The notes beneath the pieces were generated by a model. That model was not told where the DNA came from, searched no databases, and saw only the letters and a program-made list of their open reading frames with translations. From Chelativorans alearensis (lineage in GTDB: Bacteria; Pseudomonadota; Alphaproteobacteria; Rhizobiales; Rhizobiaceae), in NCBI RefSeq assembly GCF_010993735.1, contig NZ_WQNI01000003.1:1-64000 (forward strand): 64,000 nucleotides of DNA. Reading direction: 5' to 3'. Both the position numbers and the translations under genes were made by a program. This document shows positions 56,089 through 64,000 of this stretch, piece by piece. Numbering within the stretch: the first letter of the stretch is position 1; each line of letters opens with the position of its first letter.

Positions 56089-57274
56089 ATTTTGAGGGCG
56101 CGGCATAGGCGGCGAGGATGGCAACCGCCATCAGCACCACCGCCAGGCCCGCCAGGGCACCGAAGCCTGCCGTGGTGTAGAGCCACCCGAAGCCGAGCGG
56201 GCCGGCGAAGACGGCCAGGTACGTCACGGCGCTGTTGAGCCCCATGATGGCGCCGCGCCGTGCCGGCTCAAGCGCCGTCAGCCGCACGATCAGAAGGTTC
56301 AGCCCCAGGTGGTTGGCAAGGCCCCACAGGAAGGCGAGCGCGAGGATGGCGCCGTACGCCCCGTTTTCCATCGCCATCAGCAGATAGACGAGAGCGACGG
56401 CGAGGAAGGCGAGCGGCAGGCCCATCTGCGGCGCCACCCGCTTCTCCAGGCCATCGAGAAAGGCGGCCGCACCGAAGCCGAGCCCGTAGGCGAGGGTGAC
56501 GAGCCCGTTGGCGCTGATGGGCAGGCTGAGCTCTGAGTGCAAATGATCGCCAAGATATGCGTAGACGCCGTAAAAGGCCGTCATGAAAGCGCCGCAGGCC
56601 AAAAGCAGCGGCCGCACGCCGACAATAGCGAGCGCCGCCAGCGGCGAGGCCGCCGGCTCCGCCGAGACCTTGTCCCGGTGCTTGTTGAAGACAAGGACGG
56701 CGAGGGCACCTGCCGCCAGCAGGAACACGCTGCCGTAGACGGCGCGCCAGTCGAGCCAGTCCGCCAGCACCGCCGAGATCGAAACGCCGGCAACCAGACT
56801 CAGCGTCCAGCCCGTGAGCACGATGCCCACCGTCGTGCTTTCGCGGCCCGGCGGCGCGATTGCCGCCGCGCTGGCATAGATAGCCGGCAGCGCGATACCG
56901 GCGGCAACACCGGCGCCAAGCTGGGCCGCGACGAGAACGAGCGCCACCGGTGCGGCAGCGCTCACGAGAAGGCTCGCTGCCAAAAGGGCAAAGGCTATCC
57001 GCAGCATGCGCCAGGCGCCGATACGGTCGATATGGCGCGCCAGGAAGAGCGCGCTCGCCGCCGTGCCGAGCCCGAATGCGGCCGTGCCGCTCATCACCGT
57101 GGGCACCGAAACACCGAACGACCGCGCAACCTCCGGCGCGATGGGCGACAGGACCAGCGAATTCGAACCGATCACTGCCACCGCGCCGGTGAGAAGGAAG
57201 ACGGCGGGCGGTATGCGCTGCCCCGCCACGCTGGAGGGCGACAGTGTTTGCGATGCTTGATGCGTGTCCGACAT
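56078..57274 (-). CDS. MFS transporter
   Basis: A 398-residue major facilitator with 12 helices, including GLGTAASALFLARHIDRIGA between helices 2 and 3 and the ALPAIYASAAAIAPPGRE loop. The fold is like the sugar-efflux or drug-efflux DHA1 group. It is divergent from an Lrp-family regulator, which probably controls it. Confidence 0.9.
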   Translation of the reverse strand: MSDTHQASQTLSPSSVAGQRIPPAVFLLTGAVAVIGSNSLVLSPIAPEVARSFGVSVPTVMSGTAAFGLGTAASALFLARHIDRIGAWRMLRIAFALLAASLLVSAAAPVALVLVAAQLGAGVAAGIALPAIYASAAAIAPPGRESTTVGIVLTGWTLSLVAGVSISAVLADWLDWRAVYGSVFLLAAGALAVLVFNKHRDKVSAEPAASPLAALAIVGVRPLLLACGAFMTAFYGVYAYLGDHLHSELSLPISANGLVTLAYGLGFGAAAFLDGLEKRVAPQMGLPLAFLAVALVYLLMAMENGAYGAILALAFLWGLANHLGLNLLIVRLTALEPARRGAIMGLNSAVTYLAVFAGPLGFGWLYTTAGFGALAGLAVVLMAVAILAAYAAPSKSKS

Positions 57275-57296
57275 GAGGCCATAATGCCTGAATGAA

Positions 57297-57324
57297 ATTC
57301 GGCAACAATGGGATTTTACCGAAT
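57297..57324. promoter_or_regulatory. Inverted repeat between MFS and Lrp genes
   Basis: ATTCGG, 16 bases, then CCGAAT, in the short divergent region. It is a candidate Lrp/AsnC site and overlaps the regulator's possible upstream start, favouring the ATG at 57323. Confidence 0.5.
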
Positions 57325-57859
57325 GACAATAAAAACAGATGATGTTCAGCCGAAGCCATCGGCCGACCATGCGATCGACGGGATGGACCGAAAAATATTA
57401 GGCGCCCTGATCGAGGATGCGACGCTCAGCTATGCCGATCTCGGCAAGCGTGTCGGCCTCTCGGCGCCGGCCGTGCATGAGCGGGTGAAGCGGCTGAAGC
57501 GCTCCGGGGTCATCCGCAGGATGGCCGCGCTCGTCGACCCGCGCGCCGTCGGCAAGACGCTGCTTGCCTTCGTGCATGTCGACACCACCGGCTGGGGCAA
57601 GACGCCGGAACTGATGGCGATCTCGGAGCATCCCGAGGTGGAGGAGATCCACTCGGTCGCTGGCGACACCTGCATGCTTTTAAAGGTGCGGACGACGGAT
57701 ACCCATGCGCTGGAGGGTCTTCTGGCGCGCCTTTACGCCACCCCCGGCGTGGTGGCCACGCGCAGCTACGTTGCGCTTTCCACCTATCTCGAAAGGCCGG
57801 CGCAGGCGGGGGTGACCGAGGTCTGGCCGACGCCACGTGCGCGGGTGCGGGTGGTATAG
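57323..57859 (+). CDS. Lrp/AsnC-family regulator
   Basis: A 178-residue regulator with the N-terminal helix-turn-helix (LSYADLGKRVGLSAPAVHER) and a C-terminal RAM domain (EIHSVAGDTCMLLKVRTTD). It may sense an amino acid and control the divergent transporter. A start 15 bases upstream at 57308 is possible. Confidence 0.9.
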   Translation: MTIKTDDVQPKPSADHAIDGMDRKILGALIEDATLSYADLGKRVGLSAPAVHERVKRLKRSGVIRRMAALVDPRAVGKTLLAFVHVDTTGWGKTPELMAISEHPEVEEIHSVAGDTCMLLKVRTTDTHALEGLLARLYATPGVVATRSYVALSTYLERPAQAGVTEVWPTPRARVRVV

Positions 57860-57928
57860 ACCGGAGCGTCGTTCGATCAATGGAAAGCAGGCGCCCCTTC
57901 GCGCCCCCCTTTCCGTTTGGCCGAGTGC

Positions 57929-58672
57929 CTAATAGTCCACCCGCACCAGATAAAGCCCCTCAGGCGGCGCGACCGGGCCGCAGGCGGCGCGGTCGCGGGC
58001 CTTCAACGCCTTCTCCACGTCGTCGCCCGTCCAGCCGCCTTCGCCCACCTTCTTCAACGTGCCGACCAGAGAGCGCACCTGGTTGTGCAGGAAGGAGCGG
58101 GCGGAGGCGCGGATCTCGATCTCCTCGCCGAGGCGTGAGACATCCAGCCGGTCGAGCGTCTTGACCGGGCTCTTGGCCTGGCACTGGACGGATCGGAAGG
58201 TGGTGAAGTCGTGCTTGCCCACGAGCCGCTGTGCCGCCTCGTGCATCGCCTCCGCATCGAGCTTCCGGCTCACGTGCCACACTCTGCCGCTCTGAAGCGC
58301 CGGCGGCGCGCGGCGGTTGAGGATGCGGTAGAGATAGTGCCGCGCCCTGGCGGAGAAGCGGGCGTCGAAATCCTCCCCCACCGCTGCCGCGCTCAGGATG
58401 GAAACGGCCTCGCCGGCCATCGTCAGATGCGCGTTCGCAGCATTGCGCACCGTATCCGCCTTCCACTCGCCTTCAAGGTCGAAGTGCGCGACCTGGCCCA
58501 GCGCGTGGACGCCGGCGTCCGTGCGGCCAGCGCCGCGCAGGGTGACGTTCTCGCCCGAGAAGGCGGCGATGGCCTTCTCGATGGCCTCCTGCACGTTGTG
58601 GTGGCCCGCCTGGCGCTGCCAGCCCGCATAGGGCCCGCCGTCATACTCCACGTCGATACGGTAGCGCGGCAT
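57929..58672 (-). CDS. truA: tRNA pseudouridine(38-40) synthase
   Basis: A 247-residue enzyme, with the catalytic segment [14 protein letters not shown] and the C-terminal [14 protein letters not shown]. The start at 58672 ([20 protein letters not shown]) is the family start. It ends a def-fmt-GNAT-truA order common in Rhizobiales. Confidence 0.96.
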   Translation of the reverse strand: MPRYRIDVEYDGGPYAGWQRQAGHHNVQEAIEKAIAAFSGENVTLRGAGRTDAGVHALGQVAHFDLEGEWKADTVRNAANAHLTMAGEAVSILSAAAVGEDFDARFSARARHYLYRILNRRAPPALQSGRVWHVSRKLDAEAMHEAAQRLVGKHDFTTFRSVQCQAKSPVKTLDRLDVSRLGEEIEIRASARSFLHNQVRSLVGTLKKVGEGGWTGDDVEKALKARDRAACGPVAPPEGLYLVRVDY

Positions 58673-58674
58673 GG

Positions 58675-59178
58675 TCAGCCGAGATCCGCGAAGGCGGCGG
58701 CGTAGTCGAGCCGGCCGGCGTGCGGTGCCTCGCCCCAGGCGAGCGCCTGCAAGGCATCGCCCTGATAGGCGCTTTCGAACCCGACGGCGCGCTGGTGCGT
58801 GTATCCGAAGCGGCCGTAATAGGCGGGATCGCCCAGAACCACCGAGAGACGCTCGCCGTCCCGTTGCAGCCGCAGATGCGCGTCGTCCATAAGGGCGGTG
58901 CCGATGCCCTCGCCTTGATGGTCGGGATGGACGGCAAGCGGCGCCAGGGCCACGGCGGGAAACGCTTCTTCGCCGTTCCGCACGATGAGGCGCGAGAACA
59001 GGATATGGCCGCGTATCTCGCCGGCGCGCTCGGCCACGAGCGAAAGCACCACGTCTCCTGCCGCGCGCAGCGCGTCCACCAGCCGTGCTTCGGCCTCGCC
59101 GCCGAAGGCGGTGGCGAGGAGGGTGCGGATTGCCTCCGGGTCTTCCGGTTCCTCGGGGCGGATGATGACGGCGCTCAT
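58675..59178 (-). CDS. GNAT family N-acetyltransferase
   Basis: A 167-residue acetyltransferase with the acetyl-CoA motif [20 protein letters not shown]. The ATG overlaps the fmt stop (ATGA). The target is unknown. Confidence 0.92.
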   Translation of the reverse strand: MSAVIIRPEEPEDPEAIRTLLATAFGGEAEARLVDALRAAGDVVLSLVAERAGEIRGHILFSRLIVRNGEEAFPAVALAPLAVHPDHQGEGIGTALMDDAHLRLQRDGERLSVVLGDPAYYGRFGYTHQRAVGFESAYQGDALQALAWGEAPHAGRLDYAAAFADLG

Positions 59179-60110
59179 GGGAGCCGCGCTCCTTTCTCGA
59201 CCTTCGCCCCACGCAGGAAATCGCCCGCCGCCACCGGTTTGCCGCCCGCCCGCTGCAGCTCCAGGAGCCATACGGCGCCTTCGCCGCAGGCGACGGCCAA
59301 CTCGTCGATGATCTCGCCCGGTGCGCCGCTGCCCGCGGCGTCGAGCGTCGAGCGCAGCAGTTTCACGCGCTCCGGCTTGCCAGCGAAGGGCATCTCGCAC
59401 CAGGCGCCGGGAAAGGGCGAGAGCCCGCGGATGTGGTTGTGCACATCGGCCGCCGGACGGGTCCAGTCGACGCGCGTTTCCTCCTTGCCGATCTTCCTGG
59501 CATAGGTCGCACCTTCCGCCGGCTGCGGCGTCGGTTGCAGATCGCCGCGCTCGAGCCTTTCCATCGCGCTTGCCATCAGCTTCGCGCCGACCTCCTTCAG
59601 CGTATCGTGCAGTTCGCCCGCCGTCATGTCCCGGCCGATGGCGACCTTCTCGGTCATCGCCACCGGGCCTGTGTCGAGCCCTTCGTCCATCTTCATCACC
59701 ATTATGCCGGTCTCGCTGTCCCCCGCCATGATGGCACGCTGGATGGGCGCCGCGCCGCGCCAGCGTGGCAAGAGCGATGCGTGGCCGTTATAGGCGCCGA
59801 GTCGCGTCCCTTCCAGGATCGGCTTCGGCAGGAGGAGGCCGTAGGCCACCACCACCGCCGCATCAGCCTGAAGCGCGCGGAACGCCTGCTGCTCCTCTTC
59901 GCCCTTGAGCGATTGTGGCGTGCGCACCGGCACGCCCAGCTTTTCGGCCGCCTGATGCACCGGGGATTTCGTCAACTCCAGCCCGCGCCGCCCGGCAGGC
60001 CGGGGCGGCTGCGTGTAGACGGCGGCGATCTCGTGTCCCGCCGCAGCCAGCGCCTGAAGCGTCGGCACGGAGAATTCCGGCGTTCCCATGAAGACGAGGC
60101 GTAGGGGCAT
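59175..60110 (-). CDS. fmt: Methionyl-tRNA formyltransferase
   Basis: A 311-residue enzyme formylating initiator Met-tRNA, with [18 protein letters not shown] and a C-terminal OB-like domain. The start at 60110 ([13 protein letters not shown]) is the family start; upstream residues belong to no known domain. It lies 44 bases after the vapC gene that separates it from def. Confidence 0.96.
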   Translation of the reverse strand: MPLRLVFMGTPEFSVPTLQALAAAGHEIAAVYTQPPRPAGRRGLELTKSPVHQAAEKLGVPVRTPQSLKGEEEQQAFRALQADAAVVVAYGLLLPKPILEGTRLGAYNGHASLLPRWRGAAPIQRAIMAGDSETGIMVMKMDEGLDTGPVAMTEKVAIGRDMTAGELHDTLKEVGAKLMASAMERLERGDLQPTPQPAEGATYARKIGKEETRVDWTRPAADVHNHIRGLSPFPGAWCEMPFAGKPERVKLLRSTLDAAGSGAPGEIIDELAVACGEGAVWLLELQRAGGKPVAAGDFLRGAKVEKGARLP

Positions 60111-60153
60111 GCGACCATCCGGTACTTGAGATGCTTGCGCGAACGCGGCGCGC

Positions 60154-60576
60154 TCACGCCCCCGCTTCAAACGGGTTTACGAGCGTGAGGTCAAGGCCCT
60201 CGAAATCGCGGGTGTTGCGCGTGGCGAGCGCCGCGCCGTGGGCAAGGCAGATAGCTGCGATCATGGCGTCCTTCGTCTCCATGCGCTGGCCGGCGATCTG
60301 CCGCGAGGTTGTGATCCGCCCGTATATTTCGCTGGGCAGGTCGCCGAAGGGCAGCACCCGACCAGCGAAGCGGCGGCGAATGAGGGCGATATTCTCAAGA
60401 AGCATTTCGTGCCGTTCAACCTCGCGCACGAGGTAGGCGCCGAAATAGAGCTCGGCTAAAACGACGGGGCACAACAGGAGATCCGCTTCTTCCTGCTCGT
60501 CCAACCAGCGGATCGCAGTCTTGTGGGGCCTGCGGGAAAGTACCTCGGAGATGACATTCGTGTCGAGAAGGATCAT
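60154..60576 (-). CDS. PIN-domain toxin (FitB/VapC type)
   Basis: A 140-residue PIN ribonuclease, with [41 protein letters not shown] and [13 protein letters not shown] carrying the acidic residues. The ATG overlaps the antitoxin stop (ATGA). It is close to FitB. Confidence 0.93.
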   Translation of the reverse strand: MILLDTNVISEVLSRRPHKTAIRWLDEQEEADLLLCPVVLAELYFGAYLVREVERHEMLLENIALIRRRFAGRVLPFGDLPSEIYGRITTSRQIAGQRMETKDAMIAAICLAHGAALATRNTRDFEGLDLTLVNPFEAGA

Positions 60577-60833
60577 ACAAGGCTCGGAGGATTTCGGTCA
60601 GGCTCCTTCCTGGATGCGCGGATCGCAGCGAGTTCCTCATCGGTGAAGAAGCCATCACGCATCTCGGCACGCAACCGGTCTGCGAAGTTCCGGTCGCCGC
60701 GCTTTTCCGCCGTCAAGCCCTTGCGCATCAGATCGATCGCTTCCTGCGAGAGGCTGCGCTTGTGCTGACGTGCGCCTTCCTCCAGCCGTCGCTTCAACTC
60801 GGCATCGATACCGCGGACAAGCATATCGCCCAT
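60573..60833 (-). CDS. FitA-like ribbon-helix-helix antitoxin
   Basis: An 86-residue antitoxin. The N-terminal MLVRGIDAELKRRLEEGARQ is a FitA-type ribbon-helix-helix; an acidic tail binds the toxin. GGAGG lies 6 bases before the ATG at 60833, so the TTG two codons upstream is not used. Confidence 0.9.
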   Translation of the reverse strand: MGDMLVRGIDAELKRRLEEGARQHKRSLSQEAIDLMRKGLTAEKRGDRNFADRLRAEMRDGFFTDEELAAIRASRKEPDRNPPSLV

Positions 60834-60845
60834 CGCCAACCTCCA

Positions 60846-61043
60846 TCACTCAAGTTCAGGCGCCGGGCGTCCGAAATCGCGCTTGCGCATCGCTTCGACC
60901 GCTTCCATAGCCCTTGCGAATTCTTCCGCCTCCTGCGCATCGCCGGCATACATCAAAGGGCGCAAGTCATCCCCCGCCGAAACGAATGATTTCGACTTGG
61001 CCTTCTTCTCGGCGGGAATATTCCTGATCGGTGCGCCACCCAT
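60846..61043 (-). CDS. Small hypothetical protein upstream of the toxin-antitoxin pair
   Basis: A 65-residue protein starting MGGAPIRNIPAEKKAKSKSF, with acidic helix AQEAEEFARAMEAVEAMRKR. It lies 12 bases before the antitoxin gene and right after a perfect 19-base dyad, so it is probably the first gene of the same operon. I do not recognise it; a third antitoxin-like or regulatory partner is a guess. Confidence 0.65.
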   Translation of the reverse strand: MGGAPIRNIPAEKKAKSKSFVSAGDDLRPLMYAGDAQEAEEFARAMEAVEAMRKRDFGRPAPELE

Positions 61044-61058
61044 CGACACTCCACGTTT

Positions 61059-61077
61059 CTGATATCAATGATATCAG
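61059..61077. promoter_or_regulatory. Operator-like dyad of the toxin-antitoxin operon
   Basis: CTGATATC-AAT-GATATCAG, a perfect 8-3-8 palindrome 15 bases upstream of the 65-residue ORF. The position suits autorepression. Confidence 0.75.
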
Positions 61078-61100
61078 CGTGAGGTTCGTCTGGCAAATTC

Positions 61101-61634
61101 TCACCCCACCATGCGCTCCGGAGGCGGGCGGTCCTTGGCGAGCTTCTTGAACTTGCGCACCACCATGTCGCGCTTGAGCTTCGACAGGTGGTCGATGAAG
61201 AGCACGCCGTTCAAGTGGTCGATCTCGTGCTGCAGGCAGGTGGCAAGGATGCCGTCGGCCTCTACAACCTGCTCCTTGCCGTCGAGATCGACATATTTCA
61301 CCGTCACCGCTGCCGGGCGTTCCACCTCGGCATAGTAGTCGGGGATGGAAAGGCAGCCTTCCTCGTGCACGCTACGCTCGTCCGAGCGGGCGACGATTTC
61401 CGGATTGATGAAGACCTGCGGCGCGGGCGGCGCGTCCTTCTCCGCCACGTCGAGCACCAGAAGCCGTCGCGGCTCGCCCACCTGGATGGCGGCAAGGCCG
61501 ATGCCCGGCGCGTCGTACATGGTCTCCAGCATATCGTCGGCGAATTTGCGCACGTCGTCGTCGATGCGCTCGACGGGCCTTGAAGCCTGGCGCAGCTTGG
61601 GATCGGGAAGAAGAATGAGCGGGCGGATGGTCAT
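61101..61634 (-). CDS. def: Peptide deformylase
   Basis: A 177-residue metallo-enzyme removing the N-formyl group, with [21 protein letters not shown] and [12 protein letters not shown], the three active-site motifs. It is separated from fmt by the toxin-antitoxin module. Confidence 0.97.
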   Translation of the reverse strand: MTIRPLILLPDPKLRQASRPVERIDDDVRKFADDMLETMYDAPGIGLAAIQVGEPRRLLVLDVAEKDAPPAPQVFINPEIVARSDERSVHEEGCLSIPDYYAEVERPAAVTVKYVDLDGKEQVVEADGILATCLQHEIDHLNGVLFIDHLSKLKRDMVVRKFKKLAKDRPPPERMVG

Positions 61635-61746
61635 GGGCGTCAGGTAATGGCTGGGCCCGAAACCGTCAATATGCTTCGTATCGGGCCGTTCAATTCGTTC
61701 ACGTTTTGGTCTTATGGCGACATCACGAATCGTCTAAGGTGCCGGC

Positions 61747-62997
61747 ATGAACGAAGCCGTCTCGCTCCTTTCGATGCCCGTCGCCCAGCTTGGCGCGACC
61801 ACGATTTCGCTCGGCCATGTGCTGGCCGCCTCTGGCGCGCTGCTCCTTGGGATGCTCGCGCTCCTCGTCATCGCCCTGTGGCGGGCGGGGCGTGCGCGCG
61901 CCGAGGCCGGGGCGGAAGCTGCCCAGCGCGCCCGTGAAGCAGAGGCGCGCATGGCCGAGCTGACGAAGGCGCAGGCCGAGCTTTCCGGCCGCATGGGCAC
62001 GATTGCGGAGGTGTTCGGATCCCGCCAGGCGGAGCTGACCAAGTCGATCTCCGAGCGGCTCGACGGCATGACGTCGCGCCTCGGCCAGTCGATCACCGAG
62101 CAGACCAAGTCGACGCACGAGAACCTCGCAAAACTGCAGGAGCGGCTGGCCGTCATCGACACGGCGCAGAACAACATCCAGTCGCTCGCCGGCCAGGTGG
62201 TGCAGCTGCAGCAGATCCTCTCCAACAAGCAGACCCGCGGCGCCTTCGGCCAGTCGCGCATGGAGGCGATCGTCGCCGACGGCTTGCCGCACGGAGCCTA
62301 CGAGTTCCAGGCCACCCTTTCCAACGGCAGCCGGCCCGACTGCGTGGTGAAGATGCCCAACGGCGCGCCGTCGCTGGTCGTTGACGCCAAGTTCCCGTTG
62401 GAGGCGTGGAACGCCATTCGCGCGGCAAGCGAAGGCGAGGGCGGGGCGGAGGCGCGCAAGCAGGCCGAGAGCGCCTTCCGCCGCGATGTCGAGGTGCATA
62501 TCAAGGCCATCGCCGAAAAATACCTGATCAATGGCGAAACCCAGGACACGGCCTTCATGTTCGTGCCGTCGGAATCGATCTTCGCCGAGATCCACGAGAA
62601 CTTCGAGGCGCTGGTGCAGCGTGCGCACCGCGCGCGCGTCGTCATCGTCTCGCCGTCGCTCCTGATGCTGTCGATCCAGGTGATCCAGGCGGTCCTCAAG
62701 GACGCCCGCATGCGCGAGCAGGCGCACCTGATCCAGGCCGAGGTGATGAAGCTCATGCAGGACGTCAGCCGGCTGGACGACCGCGTGCGGAAATTGCAGG
62801 GCCATTTCCTGCAGGCCAACAAGGACATCGACATGATCCTCACCTCGGCCGACAAGGTGACCAAGCGCGGGGCGCGGATCGAGGCGCTGGAGCTGGGCGC
62901 GGCCGGGGAGGCGGAAGTACTGGAAGACGGCGAAGCCAAACGCGCTGCCGGCGGACCCGGCTCCGGCTCGCTGCGGCTTCGGGTGGTGGAGGAGTAG
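61747..62997 (+). CDS. rmuC: DNA recombination protein RmuC
   Basis: A 416-residue protein with an N-terminal membrane helix (LAASGALLLGMLALLVIALW), a long coiled coil (about 50-160) and the RmuC nuclease-like domain (LVVDAKFPLEAW, FMFVPSESIFAEI). It limits rearrangement at inverted repeats. Confidence 0.95.
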   Translation: MNEAVSLLSMPVAQLGATTISLGHVLAASGALLLGMLALLVIALWRAGRARAEAGAEAAQRAREAEARMAELTKAQAELSGRMGTIAEVFGSRQAELTKSISERLDGMTSRLGQSITEQTKSTHENLAKLQERLAVIDTAQNNIQSLAGQVVQLQQILSNKQTRGAFGQSRMEAIVADGLPHGAYEFQATLSNGSRPDCVVKMPNGAPSLVVDAKFPLEAWNAIRAASEGEGGAEARKQAESAFRRDVEVHIKAIAEKYLINGETQDTAFMFVPSESIFAEIHENFEALVQRAHRARVVIVSPSLLMLSIQVIQAVLKDARMREQAHLIQAEVMKLMQDVSRLDDRVRKLQGHFLQANKDIDMILTSADKVTKRGARIEALELGAAGEAEVLEDGEAKRAAGGPGSGSLRLRVVEE

Positions 62998-63026
62998 CGG
63001 CCGCGCGCCGACCGACACCCCGCTCG

Positions 63027-63716
63027 TCAGCCCAGCGCCGCTGCGATTCGCGCGATCACCTCTTCATCCGCCGCTGCCCGCTCCTTCCGCCCCGCAACAA
63101 GGCACGCCTCCGAGCGCAGGATCACGCCGTCGTCCAGCACCTTCAGGTGATTGGCCTTCAGCGTCGAGCCGGTCGACGTGATATCGACGATCACATCCGC
63201 CGAGCCCGCCGCCGGCGCGCCTTCCGTGGCGCCCAGGCTCTCGACGATGCGGTAGACCTGGATGCCGTGCTTCTGTGAGAAGAACTGCTGTGTGAGCCGC
63301 CAGTACTTCGTGGCGATCCGAAGCCGCCTGCCATGGCGCTGGCGGAAATCGGCGGCCACGTCGTCGAGGTCGGCCATGGTGGAGACGTCGAACCACACTT
63401 CCGGCACGGCCACCACCACGTCCGCCCGGCCGAAGCCGAGCCGTGCGGCGATCTCCACGCGGCGCTCCCAATGGGGAATAGTCTCGCGCACTAGGTCCTC
63501 ACCGGTTATCCCGAGGTCGACCCCTCCGCGGTCGAGCTCGCGGGCGATCTCCGAGGCCGAAAGGAACGTCACCTCCAGCCCCGTCACACCGTCGATCGCC
63601 GCGCGGTAGCGCCGGTCGTTCTCCGGCAGGCGGACGGGCAGTCCCGCTGCCTCGAGCCGCCGCACCGCCTCGTCCTTCAGCCGGCCCTTGGAGGGCAGGG
63701 CGAGCGTGACGCTCAT
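63027..63716 (-). CDS. hisG: ATP phosphoribosyltransferase, short form
   Basis: A 229-residue HisG lacking the C-terminal regulatory domain, with [11 protein letters not shown] and the PRPP loop [16 protein letters not shown]. It needs HisZ, which is encoded just upstream and overlaps by 4 bases (ATGA). Confidence 0.96.
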   Translation of the reverse strand: MSVTLALPSKGRLKDEAVRRLEAAGLPVRLPENDRRYRAAIDGVTGLEVTFLSASEIARELDRGGVDLGITGEDLVRETIPHWERRVEIAARLGFGRADVVVAVPEVWFDVSTMADLDDVAADFRQRHGRRLRIATKYWRLTQQFFSQKHGIQVYRIVESLGATEGAPAAGSADVIVDITSTGSTLKANHLKVLDDGVILRSEACLVAGRKERAAADEEVIARIAAALG

Positions 63717-64000
63717 GGCCTCTCCTCCCTGAGCGCTGCCACGCGGTCGAGCCAGATGGAGAAGCCGACGCCGGGGATCGGCTTTTCCGCACCCAGCAGC
63801 GTCAGCAGTCTGTCGTAGCGCCCGCCGCCGGCGAGCGGCTGGCCGAGGCCCTCCGTGCCGATCTCGAAGATGAAGCCCGTATAATAGTCGAGCGGGCGGC
63901 CGAAGCCGGCGTCGTAATGCGTCTCGGTGAGCGGCAGGCCGTGCGCGGCAATGCGCTCTGCGCGCGCGGCAAACCCTTCCAGCGCCTCGTCGAGGAAGAT
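63713..64000 (-). CDS. hisZ: HisZ, regulatory subunit of HisG (5' part beyond window)
   Basis: The last 95 residues of a class II aminoacyl-tRNA-synthetase-like protein, with [20 protein letters not shown] and the [13 protein letters not shown] motif. It pairs with short HisG. The start is beyond the right edge. Confidence 0.92.
   Translation of the reverse strand: MFLDEALEGFAARAERIAAHGLPLTETHYDAGFGRPLDYYTGFIFEIGTEGLGQPLAGGGRYDRLLTLLGAEKPIPGVGFSIWLDRVAALREERP

Overview
The window looks like a chromosomal segment of a high-GC alphaproteobacterium of the Hyphomicrobiales (Rhizobiales), probably near Mesorhizobium, Chelativorans or Phyllobacteriaceae. The evidence is the protein sequences themselves, the rpmH-rnpA-yidC-engB-argB backbone, short-form HisG paired with HisZ, a CIRCE-controlled groESL, a plant-type GshA, and several copies of an interspersed palindromic element with the look of Rhizobiales repeats. 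Assignments rest on reading motifs; no database search was possible.

Region by region. 1-5.3 kb: sulfur and mercury handling on the minus strand. This holds a YeeE/YedE thiosulfate-type transporter translationally coupled to a Cys-Ala repeat protein cut by the window edge, a periplasmic rhodanese, and a merTPA operon divergent from merR with a clear MerR-type operator. 5.4-10.8 kb: an orphan response regulator, an exported cytochrome P460 protein carrying 22 Pro-Cys repeat units, an ECF sigma factor with an NrsF (DUF1109) anti-sigma, and an L,D-transpeptidase. 11-20 kb: tRNA-Arg, a histidine kinase, a MerA/Lpd-like flavoprotein with a TVP38 membrane protein, DoxX, and a DUF2182 / DUF1326 / DUF1326 / methyltransferase cluster. 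20-27 kb: fumC, groESL, a DMT transporter, tag and a second L,D-transpeptidase. 27-37 kb: glycolate oxidase glcDEF, interrupted by a VapBC module and a broken antitoxin, divergent from a FadR-type regulator and lutABC. 37-48 kb: rsmE, gshA, rpmH-rnpA-yidC, a small accessory block, engB, msrB, argB. 48-64 kb: housekeeping genes (dapD, dapE, truA, fmt, def, rmuC, hisGZ) with transporters, small proteins and a second toxin-antitoxin module between def and fmt.

The most interesting signal is regulatory. The exact pattern GTAACC-N16-CGAA, which matches the promoter I recall for SigF-type (NrsF-controlled) ECF sigma factors, occurs three times. Two copies form a divergent pair between the response regulator and the Cys-repeat P460 gene. 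The third lies just upstream of a 46-residue exported peptide gene 31 kb away. Together with the local sigF-nrsF pair, the mer operon and the second Cys-Ala protein, this suggests an envelope metal or thiol stress regulon whose main effector is an undescribed Cys-repeat cytochrome P460. The function is inference; the promoter pattern and repeats are read directly.
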